From TMP-24 sp964600685 (GTDB lineage Bacteria; Pseudomonadota; Alphaproteobacteria; Rhodobacterales; Rhodobacteraceae), in the NCBI GenBank assembly GCA_964600685.1, contig CAZRKU010000116.1:1-8922 (forward strand): DNA of 8,922 nt, read 5' to 3'. Shown piece after piece: positions 1 through 7,085 of this stretch. The first letter of the stretch is position 1. Each line of letters opens with the position of its first letter. The position numbers were made by a program, and so were the translations under genes. The notes below the pieces were generated by a model, which saw nothing but the letters and a program-made list of their open reading frames with translations, was not told where the DNA came from and searched no databases.

Positions 1-248
1 TCGATGGTGATGGCCTGCGCCGGGCAGATCGCCTCGCACAGCTTGCAGGCGATGCAGCGTTCCTCGCCGTTCGGGTAACGGCGCAGCGCATGTTCGCCCC
101 GGAACCGCGGGCTGAGCGGCCCCTTCTCGTGCGGATAGTTCAGCGTGGCCTTTGGCGCGAAGAAATACTTCAGCCCCAGCTTCAAACCCACCCAGAAGTC
201 GACGAGCAGGAAATACTTGGCGGCACGGGTATAGTCGATGTTCGACAT
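1..248 (-). CDS. nuoI: NADH-quinone oxidoreductase subunit I, N-terminal part (cut by window edge)
   Basis: NuoI is the peripheral-arm subunit carrying two [4Fe-4S] clusters (N6a, N6b) that pass electrons towards NuoB and quinone. The first 82 codons are present, about half of the usual length of roughly 160 residues; the rest lies beyond the left edge. The protein starts MSNIDYTRAAKYFLL, followed by an amphipathic stretch containing YFFAPKATLNYPHEKGPLSP that is typical of alphaproteobacterial NuoI. The first ferredoxin-type motif, CIACKLCEAICP, has cysteines at residues 65, 68, 71 and 75; the second motif would lie outside the window. The ATG at 248 follows the nuoH stop by two bases. The upstream Shine-Dalgarno is only a weak G-rich run inside the last nuoH codons, so translation is probably coupled to nuoH. 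Identity is very secure. Confidence 0.97.
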   Translation of the reverse strand, partial: MSNIDYTRAAKYFLLVDFWVGLKLGLKYFFAPKATLNYPHEKGPLSPRFRGEHALRRYPNGEERCIACKLCEAICPAQAITI

Positions 249-250
249 GA

Positions 251-1288
251 TCAGCCCCCCATCGCGAAACGGGCCCAGAAGGCACCGAAGATTTCAAATT
301 TCGCCAGGAACGATACCACAACCACCCAACCGATGGACAAGGGCAGGAACACTTTCCAGCCGATGCGCATCAACTGGTCATAGCGATAGCGCGGCACGAT
401 CGCCTTCACCATGGCGAACATGAAGAAGAAGAAGCCCATCTTCGCGACCATCCACAGCGGGCCGTCGGGCAAGCCCGGAATGGGCGAAAGCCAGCCGCCG
501 AAGAACAGAAGCGAGGTCAGCGCGCACATCAGGAAGATGGCGATATATTCGCCGGCCATGAACAAGAGGAACGGGGTCGACGAATATTCGACCTGATAGC
601 CGGCGACGAGTTCGCTCTCCGCCTCGGGCAGGTCGAACGGCGGGCGGTTGGTTTCCGCCAGCGCCGAGATGAAGAACAAGGCGACCATCGGCAGGTGCGG
701 CAGCCAGTACCAGCCCAAGAGCCCGTAACCCGTGTCCTGCGCCCGGACGATATCGCCGAAGTTCAGCGAGCCGGTCGAAATCACTACCCCGATGATGATC
801 AGGCCGAGCGAGACTTCATAGGAAATCATCTGCGCGGCGGAACGCAGCGAGCCGAGGAACGGATATTTTGAGTTCGAGGCCCAGCCCCCCATGATCACGC
901 CGTAAACCTCGAGCGAGGACATGGCGAAGACGTAGAGGATGGCCACGTTCAGGTCCGACAGAACCCATGTGTCGCTGAACGGGATCACCGCCCAGGCGAT
1001 GACGGCGAGCACGAAGGACAGCATCGGGGCCAAGAAGAAGACGAACCGGTCGGCGCCCGCCGGCACGACGATTTCCTTCACCACATATTTCAGCGCGTCT
1101 GCCACCGATTGCAGCAGGCCGAAGGGCCCCACGACATTCGGGCCGCGCCGCATCTGCACGGCCGCCCAGATTTTCCGGTCGCCGTAGACAAGGAACAGCA
1201 GGCTGATCATCACGAAGCCGATGATCAACAGGCCTTGGAGTGCGATCAGCACGAAGGTGCCGAAAGGTGTTGCAAGAAACTCTGCCAT
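251..1288 (-). CDS. nuoH: NADH-quinone oxidoreductase subunit H (membrane)
   Basis: NuoH (ND1 homologue) is the membrane subunit that contacts the peripheral arm and forms part of the quinone entry channel. At 345 residues it has the normal family length, with about eight hydrophobic segments (first roughly 10-34, last roughly 311-330). Two signature regions are visible. The first cytoplasmic loop holds GDRKIWAAVQMRRGPNVVG at about 36-54, continuing to GLLQSVADALK. The large acidic loop, about 211-237, contains AETNRPPFDLPEAESELVAG, whose glutamates are linked to quinone-coupled proton transfer in the family. Asp in place of Glu in the ERK motif is, from memory, normal for alphaproteobacteria. 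The start is placed at the ATG at 1288 (MAEFLATPFGTF), preceded by GGAG; a longer in-frame reading to 1372 adds 28 charged residues and overlaps the upstream gene. There is a 28-base gap to the preceding lipoprotein gene. Confidence 0.97.
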   Translation of the reverse strand: MAEFLATPFGTFVLIALQGLLIIGFVMISLLFLVYGDRKIWAAVQMRRGPNVVGPFGLLQSVADALKYVVKEIVVPAGADRFVFFLAPMLSFVLAVIAWAVIPFSDTWVLSDLNVAILYVFAMSSLEVYGVIMGGWASNSKYPFLGSLRSAAQMISYEVSLGLIIIGVVISTGSLNFGDIVRAQDTGYGLLGWYWLPHLPMVALFFISALAETNRPPFDLPEAESELVAGYQVEYSSTPFLLFMAGEYIAIFLMCALTSLLFFGGWLSPIPGLPDGPLWMVAKMGFFFFMFAMVKAIVPRYRYDQLMRIGWKVFLPLSIGWVVVVSFLAKFEIFGAFWARFAMGG

Positions 1289-1316
1289 TGTCTCCAGTCC
1301 TCGGTCTTTCAGCCGC

Positions 1317-1754
1317 TCAGGCCGCCTTGTCTTGCGCCGCGAAAGGTCCGGTCGGAATGGCCCTGTCACCACATTCCTCGACCGTCACGTCCGCGTCGAT
1401 GGTTTGCACGCCCCGGGGCAATGCCGCCGTGACGCTGTAAACAGCATCGCCGCGCCAAATGCCACCCTCTTTGTCGGTCAGAGTAAGCACATGGCGCACG
1501 AAACCGGCATTGTTTTTCACCGCATAACCGGCGGCGATGCAGCGGGCGAATTCGCCCGCAGCCGCCTCCGCATCCGCGCCTTTCAGCGTGACCCGCACCC
1601 GCACCAGATCGTCCTTCCAGCCCACCGCATCGGCAGACAGGTAAGTCGCGCGCGCCAGTCCCGGCTCTGCGGTCGGCGCCATGCCCGCGCAGCCCGCCAG
1701 CCCGGCGAAAGAACCGGTCAGGAGAACCCCGAAGGTGATGCGCCCCGCCCCCAA
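1317..1754 (-). CDS. Predicted small lipoprotein between nuoG and nuoH (TTG start)
   Basis: This 145-residue protein belongs to no family I recognise. With a TTG start at 1754 it begins MGAGRITFGVLLTGSFAGLAGC: one Arg, a hydrophobic stretch, then a good lipobox (Leu19-Ala20-Gly21-Cys22), so it is probably a lipoprotein exported to the periplasmic side of a membrane. The mature part is a compact polar domain of about 120 residues, with predicted beta-rich stretches such as DLVRVRVTLKG and AVYSVTAALPRG, and two further cysteines (in FARCIAAG and VEECGD) that could form a disulfide. The TTG is four bases after the nuoG stop and is served by GGCGGAG, which overlaps that stop. The nearest in-frame ATG (MAPTAEPG) would delete the signal sequence. 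It lies within the nuo transcript, so its job may relate to complex I, but that is inference only. Confidence 0.7.
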   Translation of the reverse strand: MGAGRITFGVLLTGSFAGLAGCAGMAPTAEPGLARATYLSADAVGWKDDLVRVRVTLKGADAEAAAGEFARCIAAGYAVKNNAGFVRHVLTLTDKEGGIWRGDAVYSVTAALPRGVQTIDADVTVEECGDRAIPTGPFAAQDKAA

Positions 1755-1758
1755 GTGC

Positions 1759-3783
1759 CTACTCCGCCGCCAGAAGGCCTTCGGCCCGCGCCTTGGCCAT
1801 GGCCGACAGATCCGCCATGACCTGGCTGGCCCGCGCAATCGGGTTGGTCAGGTAGAAATCCTGCACCGCCACGCGGAAATCGGCCTTGCCCGGTGCCCGG
1901 ACCGGCAGTGCTTTCCAGTCGTTCACCGGCACCTGATCGACGCCCCCCAGATGCGGATGCGCCGCCACCAGCGCCTGACGCAGCACGGCAAGCGTATCCC
2001 AGGGCAGCGCCGCGCCCAGTTCCGCCGACAGCGCCCGCAGGATCGCCCAGTTTTCCTTCGCCTCGCCCGGCGCGAACCCGGCGCGCATCGCCAGCTGCGG
2101 GCGGCCTTCGGTATTGACGAACAGGCCGTTCTCCTCGGTCCATGCGGCGCCAGGCAGGATGATGTCCGCCCGGTGCGCACCCCGGTCGCCATGGCTGCCC
2201 TGATAGATCACGAACGCACCCGGCGCGATCTCCACCTCGTCGGCGCCGAGGTTGTAGATGACCTCGGCCCCCTCGATCGCGGCGGCCAGCCCGCCCTCGG
2301 TCACAGCCCCGACGTCCATCGCCCCGACACGTCCGGCGGCGGTGTGCAGTATCAGAAGCTTGCTGCCAGACGCTTCGGCAATCTTCATGGCAAGCGCCAG
2401 CACCGCCTCGCCATCGGCCTCGCGGATTGCCCCTTGGCCGACGATGACGACACCGCCCAGCCCGCGGCACGCTGCCAGATCGGCCTCTGCCTCGGCTACC
2501 CGCGACAGTGCCAGGCGGTCGCCACCCACATGCCGGTAGTCGTAGGTCAGGTCGGCGGCGGGCCCGACCATGGCCACCTTTGCACCCCTGGACCAGGCCT
2601 TGCGGATGCGGGCATTCAGGACCGGCGCCTCCTCGCGCGGATTTGTCCCGATCAGAAAGATCGCCTTAGCGCCGTCGATATCCTCGATCCGCGCCGTGCC
2701 GACATAGGCCGAACGGTTGCCTGCGGGCAGCTTTGCCCCGTCCGTCCGGCATTCGACCGTGCCGCCCAACCCTTCGATCATCGTCTTCAGGCTGAAAGCC
2801 GCCTCGACCGGGGCCAGATCACCCACCAGCCCTGCGACCCGCCTGCCCTTCATCGCCTTCGCCGCCGCCGCCAGTGCCTCGGGCCATGTCGCCTTCCGCA
2901 GCCTGCCGCCGTCACGGACATAGGGCACGTCCAGCCGCTGGCGGCGCAGACCGTCCCAGATGAACCGGGTCTTGTCGGAAATCCATTCCTCGTTCACGCC
3001 GTCATGGTTGCGCGGCAGGATGCGCATGACCTCGCGCCCCTTCACATCGACCCTGATGTTCGAGCCAAGCGCATCCATCACGTCGATCGACTCGGTCTTG
3101 GTCAGTTCCCACGGGCGCGCGGTGAAGGCGTAGGGTTTCGACGTCAGCGCGCCGACCGGGCACAGGTCGATGATGTTGCCCTGCAGGTTCGAATCGAGCG
3201 TCAGGTTGAGGTAACTGGTGATCTCCGCATCCTCGCCGCGCCCGGTCTGGCCCATCTGGGTGATGCCGGCCACTTCGCTGGTGAAGCGCACGCAACGCGT
3301 GCAGGAAATGCAGCGCGTCATCGCGGTGGCGACAAGCGGCCCGAGGTTCAGGTCTTCGCTCGACCGCTTGGGCTCGCGGTAGCGGCTGAAATCGACGCCG
3401 TAAGCCATCGCCTGATCCTGCAGGTCGCATTCGCCGCCCTGATCGCAGATCGGGCAGTCGAGCGGATGGTTGATCAGCAGGAACTCCATCACCCCCTCGC
3501 GGGCCTTCTTGACCATCGGGCTGTTGGTCCTGACCACCGACGGCTCGCCGTTCGGGCCGGGGCGCAGATCCTTGACCTGCATCGCGCACGATGCCGCAGG
3601 CTTCGGCGGACCGCCCACGACCTCCACCAGACACATCCGGCAGTTCCCGGCGATGGAGAGCCGCTCGTGGTAGCAGAACCGGGGCACTTCGACCCCGGCC
3701 AGCTCGCAGGCCTGGATCAGCGTCAGGTTCGGATCGACCTCGACTTCGATATTATCAATGATGATTCTGCGGAGGTTCGACAT
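1759..3783 (-). CDS. nuoG: NADH-quinone oxidoreductase subunit G
   Basis: NuoG is the large iron-sulfur subunit of the NADH-oxidising arm. Its 674 residues match the usual alphaproteobacterial and mitochondrial (75-kDa subunit) size. The N-terminal [2Fe-2S] ferredoxin domain (N1b) has ligands Cys37, Cys48, Cys51 and Cys66. The His-ligated cluster N5 is His106, Cys110, Cys113 and Cys119 (HPLDCPICDQGGEC). Cluster N4 is Cys158, Cys161, Cys164 and Cys208 (CISCTRC, then DLCPVGAL). Residues from about 220 to the end form the molybdopterin-oxidoreductase-like domain, recognisable by PWELTKTESIDV and a late AAWTEENGLFVNTEGRPQ. The extra N7 cluster motif found in enterobacterial NuoG is absent, as expected for this lineage. 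The ATG at 3783 lies three bases after the preceding stop, with GGAG about 10 bases upstream. A stable hairpin lies just upstream of the start. Confidence 0.98.
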   Translation of the reverse strand: MSNLRRIIIDNIEVEVDPNLTLIQACELAGVEVPRFCYHERLSIAGNCRMCLVEVVGGPPKPAASCAMQVKDLRPGPNGEPSVVRTNSPMVKKAREGVMEFLLINHPLDCPICDQGGECDLQDQAMAYGVDFSRYREPKRSSEDLNLGPLVATAMTRCISCTRCVRFTSEVAGITQMGQTGRGEDAEITSYLNLTLDSNLQGNIIDLCPVGALTSKPYAFTARPWELTKTESIDVMDALGSNIRVDVKGREVMRILPRNHDGVNEEWISDKTRFIWDGLRRQRLDVPYVRDGGRLRKATWPEALAAAAKAMKGRRVAGLVGDLAPVEAAFSLKTMIEGLGGTVECRTDGAKLPAGNRSAYVGTARIEDIDGAKAIFLIGTNPREEAPVLNARIRKAWSRGAKVAMVGPAADLTYDYRHVGGDRLALSRVAEAEADLAACRGLGGVVIVGQGAIREADGEAVLALAMKIAEASGSKLLILHTAAGRVGAMDVGAVTEGGLAAAIEGAEVIYNLGADEVEIAPGAFVIYQGSHGDRGAHRADIILPGAAWTEENGLFVNTEGRPQLAMRAGFAPGEAKENWAILRALSAELGAALPWDTLAVLRQALVAAHPHLGGVDQVPVNDWKALPVRAPGKADFRVAVQDFYLTNPIARASQVMADLSAMAKARAEGLLAAE
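1761..1772 (-). promoter_or_regulatory. Stop-overlapping Shine-Dalgarno at the end of nuoG
   Basis: A third copy of TGGCGGCGGAGT ends NuoG in Ala-Ala-Glu and enters its TAG stop. The GGAG is about eight bases before the TTG at 1754. This is the main translational argument that the lipoprotein starts at TTG and not at a downstream ATG. Confidence 0.65.
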
Positions 3784-3786
3784 TCT

Positions 3787-4074
3787 TCAGGACTCCGAAC
3801 GGATATTGGAGGCCACCGTCACCGGTGGCCAGGATTTGAAGGCAAGGATGAGAAGCGGCAGAAGCGAAAGCGGGATCGCCAGAAGCGGCAGGATGATCGC
3901 CCAGGAGCCGTAGCCCTGCCCCATCATCGTGCGGAAGGCAAAGGTGATCAGGGCCGATCCCACCAGCGGCGCGGCGCAGAACGCCAGGATCCCGCCGCGA
4001 AAGCCCGCCTTCTGGAAGACCATTACGTAAAGCACGCTGGCAATCAGCGGGCCAAGGAACTGAAGTGCGATCAT
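3787..4074 (-). CDS. Small three-helix membrane protein upstream of nuoG
   Basis: This 95-residue, very hydrophobic protein is of unrecognised family. Three likely membrane segments lie at about 3-20 (ALQFLGPLIASVLYVMVF), 27-47 (GGILAFCAAPLVGSALITFAF) and 57-79 (SWAIILPLLAIPLSLLPLLI and on), followed by a short polar tail ending NIRSES. Basic residues in QKAGFR between segments 1 and 2, and Arg48 after segment 2, shape the topology, but I cannot fix the orientation. The ATG at 4074 is four bases after the preceding stop and uses GGCGGAG overlapping that stop. A longer in-frame reading to 4170 adds a basic N-terminus and overlaps the preceding gene, so it is less likely. nuoG starts three bases after its stop, arguing for coupled expression. 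An accessory or assembly role for complex I is inference. Confidence 0.8.
   Translation of the reverse strand: MIALQFLGPLIASVLYVMVFQKAGFRGGILAFCAAPLVGSALITFAFRTMMGQGYGSWAIILPLLAIPLSLLPLLILAFKSWPPVTVASNIRSES
3811..3830 (-). other. Perfect 8-bp hairpin with GNRA-type loop, 27 bases before nuoG
   Basis: On the transcript strand the arms GGCCACCG and CGGTGGCC are perfectly complementary around the four-base loop GTGA. As RNA this is a GUGA tetraloop of the stable GNRA class, closed by a GC-rich stem. It falls inside the last codons of the small three-helix membrane gene (encoding about WPPVTVA) and ends 27 bases before the nuoG ATG. There is no U-run after it, so it does not look like an intrinsic terminator. 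It could tune mRNA stability or processing, or the nuoG:upstream protein ratio. Chance in GC-rich DNA cannot be excluded. Confidence 0.6.
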
Positions 4075-4078
4075 CGCC

Positions 4079-4576
4079 CTACTCCGCCGCCATTTGTGTG
4101 CAGGCACGGCTCTTCCACAGTTGCGCCTCCGTGAGATGCTTCCAGCCAAACGCATGGTCGCTGTCGCCATGCGCCTTCAGATGCTCCAGCCGCGCCAGCG
4201 CCTCCTCCGGCGTCGGGTGGTGGCCTGCGGGCACCCACCACATGACGAAATGCATCGCGCCCAGCACCTGAAACCATTCGGCGCGGCGTTCGTAGAACTG
4301 CCGGTGGACGGTGTTCCAGACGAAGTTCTCCAATGTCTCGACGCTCTCCCAGACCGTCAGGTTCGAGATGAACTGCGGATCGCCGCCGACCTTCGCCTCG
4401 GTATTGCCCTTCCCCGGCTCGCCCGAACCCTCCATCATCCAGACGAAGCCCGGCATGCGCTTGCCCAGCCCGTTGACCCGGTCGAGCGCCGCCATGAACT
4501 CCGCCACGCGCGGATCGTCGGTCGGCGCGATCAGGCGGCCGATGTTGAGTTCGGCCAGGTGAAGAGCCGCAGTCAT
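4079..4576 (-). CDS. DUF3291-like protein in the nuo operon
   Basis: This soluble protein of 165 residues resembles the DUF3291 family, recognised from memory. The family pattern is present in order: HLAELNIGRLIAP near the N-terminus, ALDRVNGLGKRMPGFVW at about 30-46, LTVWESVETLENFVWNT at about 73-89, HRQFYERRAEWF at 91-102, and HFVMWWVPAGHHPTPEEALA at 109-128. Such proteins are thought to adopt a dimeric alpha/beta-barrel fold like antibiotic-biosynthesis-monooxygenase or heme-degrading proteins; no catalytic activity can be assigned. There is no signal peptide or membrane segment. The ATG at 4576 overlaps the stop of a doubtful 43-codon ORF as ATGA; a reading to 4726 adds an Arg/Gly-rich stretch that looks non-coding. 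The gene sits between nuoF and the small membrane gene ahead of nuoG, and its end carries the recurrent GCGGCGGAG-stop junction. Confidence 0.87.
   Translation of the reverse strand: MTAALHLAELNIGRLIAPTDDPRVAEFMAALDRVNGLGKRMPGFVWMMEGSGEPGKGNTEAKVGGDPQFISNLTVWESVETLENFVWNTVHRQFYERRAEWFQVLGAMHFVMWWVPAGHHPTPEEALARLEHLKAHGDSDHAFGWKHLTEAQLWKSRACTQMAAE
4081..4092 (-). promoter_or_regulatory. Stop-overlapping Shine-Dalgarno at the end of the DUF3291-like gene
   Basis: The same 12-mer TGGCGGCGGAGT encodes the final Ala-Ala-Glu and the first base of the TAG stop. Its GGAG lies at normal distance from the ATG at 4074 of the three-helix membrane protein and supports that start over the longer upstream reading. 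Confidence 0.65.
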
Positions 4577-4704
4577 TCGCGGCCCCCCGACCGTACGCCG
4601 GCACGGCCAGCGCCCGACCGCCCCCCCAAGCGGGCGCTTCGCTTCCCGCCCGCGGCCGGTCGCCGCCCGAGCACTGAGAACTTCACCGCAGCCGCAAGCG
4701 TCAT
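4573..4704 (-). CDS. Doubtful 43-codon ORF bridging nuoF and the DUF3291-like gene
   Basis: Between the nuoF stop and the DUF3291-like start lie about 130 bases that can be read as one 43-residue peptide beginning MTLAAAVKFSVLGRR and ending RSGGRE. For it: the ATG is two bases after the nuoF stop with GGCGGAG at good spacing, and the stop overlaps the next start as ATGA, so the ORF would carry ribosomes from nuoF to the next gene. Against it: the composition is just Arg/Gly/Ala-rich, as any GC-rich frame would give, there is no recognisable domain, and the DNA contains an inverted repeat. It may be a coupling leader, a degenerate remnant of a lost gene, or plain spacer. Confidence 0.35.
   Translation of the reverse strand: MTLAAAVKFSVLGRRPAAGGKRSARLGGRSGAGRAGVRSGGRE
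4630..4653 (-). other. GC-rich inverted repeat in the nuoF/DUF3291 spacer
   Basis: The arms GCGGGCG and CGCCCGC (7 bp) surround a 10-base loop, and an outer pair CGACCG (4615-4620) with CGGTCG (4657-4662) could extend the fold with internal mismatches. It occupies the middle of the spacer between nuoF and the DUF3291-like gene and is followed by no T-run, so it is not a convincing terminator. It could be an mRNA stability element or a chance product of high GC. Confidence 0.4.
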
Positions 4705-4706
4705 GA

Positions 4707-6002
<1,296 letters not shown>

Positions 6003-6027
6003 TCTTTGGTCCTCATGTCGGTCAGGC

Positions 6028-6264
6028 TCATTTCCCGGCCCGTTTTTGACGCCGCCACAGCCGTGCGACCACGACAAGCGACCAGATAAGCGCGGCAATC
6101 GCCGCCAGATCGAAAAGGAAGGCATAGGACGGATCAAGCCCCAGGCGCCCGCCCAACCATTGCGCGCCCATCCACAGGATCATCGCGCCGGCGATGACCA
6201 GGGCGACCATCCGCCCCTGGCGCGCACGGGCGGTGGCCTCGTTGGTCGGGGTGTTGCCGTTCAT
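6028..6264 (-). CDS. Small two-helix membrane protein upstream of nuoF (DUF5337-like)
   Basis: This 78-residue protein has a polar N-terminus (MNGNTPTNEATARARQGR), a membrane helix at about 19-38, a short turn (GRLGLDP), a second helix at about 47-67, and a strongly basic tail (RLWRRQKRAGK). The basic residues on both ends favour both termini in the cytoplasm. From memory it resembles DUF5337, a short family of Rhodobacterales found near nuoF; this assignment is tentative. The ATG at 6264 overlaps the preceding stop by four bases (ATGA), the reason for choosing it over the longer reading to 6303. AAGGG lies upstream as a possible Shine-Dalgarno. The tight spacing with nuoF suggests co-translation with the complex I genes; its function is unknown. 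Confidence 0.8.
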   Translation of the reverse strand: MNGNTPTNEATARARQGRMVALVIAGAMILWMGAQWLGGRLGLDPSYAFLFDLAAIAALIWSLVVVARLWRRQKRAGK

Positions 6265-7058
6265 GCGCCACCCTTGGCCAGCGCGCGGGCCTGCTTGACC
6301 CATCCGTCACGGGTGATCCGGCCCTTGAAGTTCGCCATCTTGCTGTCGACCAGCGCGATGTCGCGGGCCTTCCAGCCGGCGATCTGGTCGAAATGCCAGA
6401 TGCCGATGTCATTGAGAAGCTTTTCCAGCTTCGGCCCGACGCCGACGATCAGCTTGAGATCATCCCCCTTGCCCCCGCGCGGACTCAGCAGCAGCACGGT
6501 CTCCTCGCTGGTTGCTTCCTTGGTCCGCCCCATGGCCGCGTCAAGACCGGTGGCGCTTGCCGCGCCTGCCGGGGACTTCGCCTTCTGCGGCGCGGTCGCC
6601 TTGGGTTTTGCCGCGGCTTTCGGTTTTGCCGCAGGTGAGTTTGCCGCCGGTTTGGCCGATGGCTCGGCAGCCGCAGCGGACGCGGCAGCGAACGTCTTCG
6701 GGTCGGGGCGCGGCGTGACCGCCGAAAGGACGACCGGCGCAGCGGCGGCGCTTTCGGTTGCCGCCTGTCCCGCTGGCGCGGAACCAACGGGTTCCGGCTT
6801 CACGGGTGCCGGATCGGGCAACCGTGCCGGTTCAGGCGCAGGCTGGCGATGGGAGGCGGCGTCCCCGACGGCAGTGGCGTCACAGATTGCCCAGCGCAGG
6901 ATGAATGCACCGGCGACGGCCAGGATCGCCGCGATGATCAGGGCCTTGAGCACCGGATAGCCCAGTGCAACGCTCAGGAGCAGCCACAGAAGAACACCGC
7001 CCACCGCAGCGATTTGCCAGCATTTCCGCCGGCAGGACATCTTGTCAGCTTCACTCAT
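6261..7058 (-). CDS. Two-helix membrane protein with C-terminal helix-hairpin-helix domain
   Basis: This 265-residue protein has three parts. Residues about 14-33 and 35-57 are two closely spaced membrane helices after a short basic, Cys-containing N-terminus. Residues about 61-195 form a low-complexity linker rich in Ala, Pro and Lys (including the repeat AAKPKAAAKPKA), probably disordered. Residues 199-260 form a helix-hairpin-helix domain with the hairpin GVGPKLEKLL, then HFDQIAGW, VDSKMANFKGR and WVKQARAL. The domain is of the COG3743 type (predicted H3TH, flap-endonuclease-like), also seen, from memory, as a tail on ribosomal protein L21 in related bacteria. It closely matches the tail of NuoE in the preceding gene. 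The two-helix hairpin should keep both ends on one side, probably the cytoplasm. The ATG at 7058 has AGGAGG 14 bases upstream, rather distant. The partner or nucleic-acid ligand is unknown. Confidence 0.85.
   Translation of the reverse strand: MSEADKMSCRRKCWQIAAVGGVLLWLLLSVALGYPVLKALIIAAILAVAGAFILRWAICDATAVGDAASHRQPAPEPARLPDPAPVKPEPVGSAPAGQAATESAAAAPVVLSAVTPRPDPKTFAAASAAAAEPSAKPAANSPAAKPKAAAKPKATAPQKAKSPAGAASATGLDAAMGRTKEATSEETVLLLSPRGGKGDDLKLIVGVGPKLEKLLNDIGIWHFDQIAGWKARDIALVDSKMANFKGRITRDGWVKQARALAKGGA
6279..6464 (-). repeat. Helix-hairpin-helix domain, copy in the membrane protein
   Basis: This codes for residues 199-260 of the two-helix membrane protein. Aligned without gaps to the NuoE tail (7110-7295), it has by my hand count 36 of 62 identical residues, including DDLK, GPKLE, HFDQIA, FKGR and QARAL. 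The two copies lie in neighbouring genes in the same orientation, which indicates duplication of the domain, although independent acquisition from a common family is possible. Confidence 0.85.
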
Positions 7059-7085
7059 GATCTGTCTCGCCCCCTCCTGGTTGCG

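Noticed and set aside
1759..3783. Missing N7 iron-sulfur motif in NuoG as a possible loss
   Set aside because: Alphaproteobacterial and mitochondrial homologues normally lack the N7 cysteines, so this is expected.
1681..4134. An 817-codon open frame on the plus strand
   Set aside because: It lies opposite nuoG and its neighbours. It is rich in Arg, His, Pro and Gln with no domain, the usual antisense artefact of a high-GC gene.
6003..6137. Longer N-terminus for NuoF
   Set aside because: The extension overlaps the previous gene and has no homology. The ATG at 6002 gives the standard NuoF start with a good Shine-Dalgarno.
6595..6660. Short direct repeats (GGTTTTGCCGC at 6604 and 6622) as a possible mobile or repeat element
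   Set aside because: They encode the AAKPKA-type low-complexity linker of the membrane protein and are explained by coding of a repetitive Ala/Pro/Lys tract.
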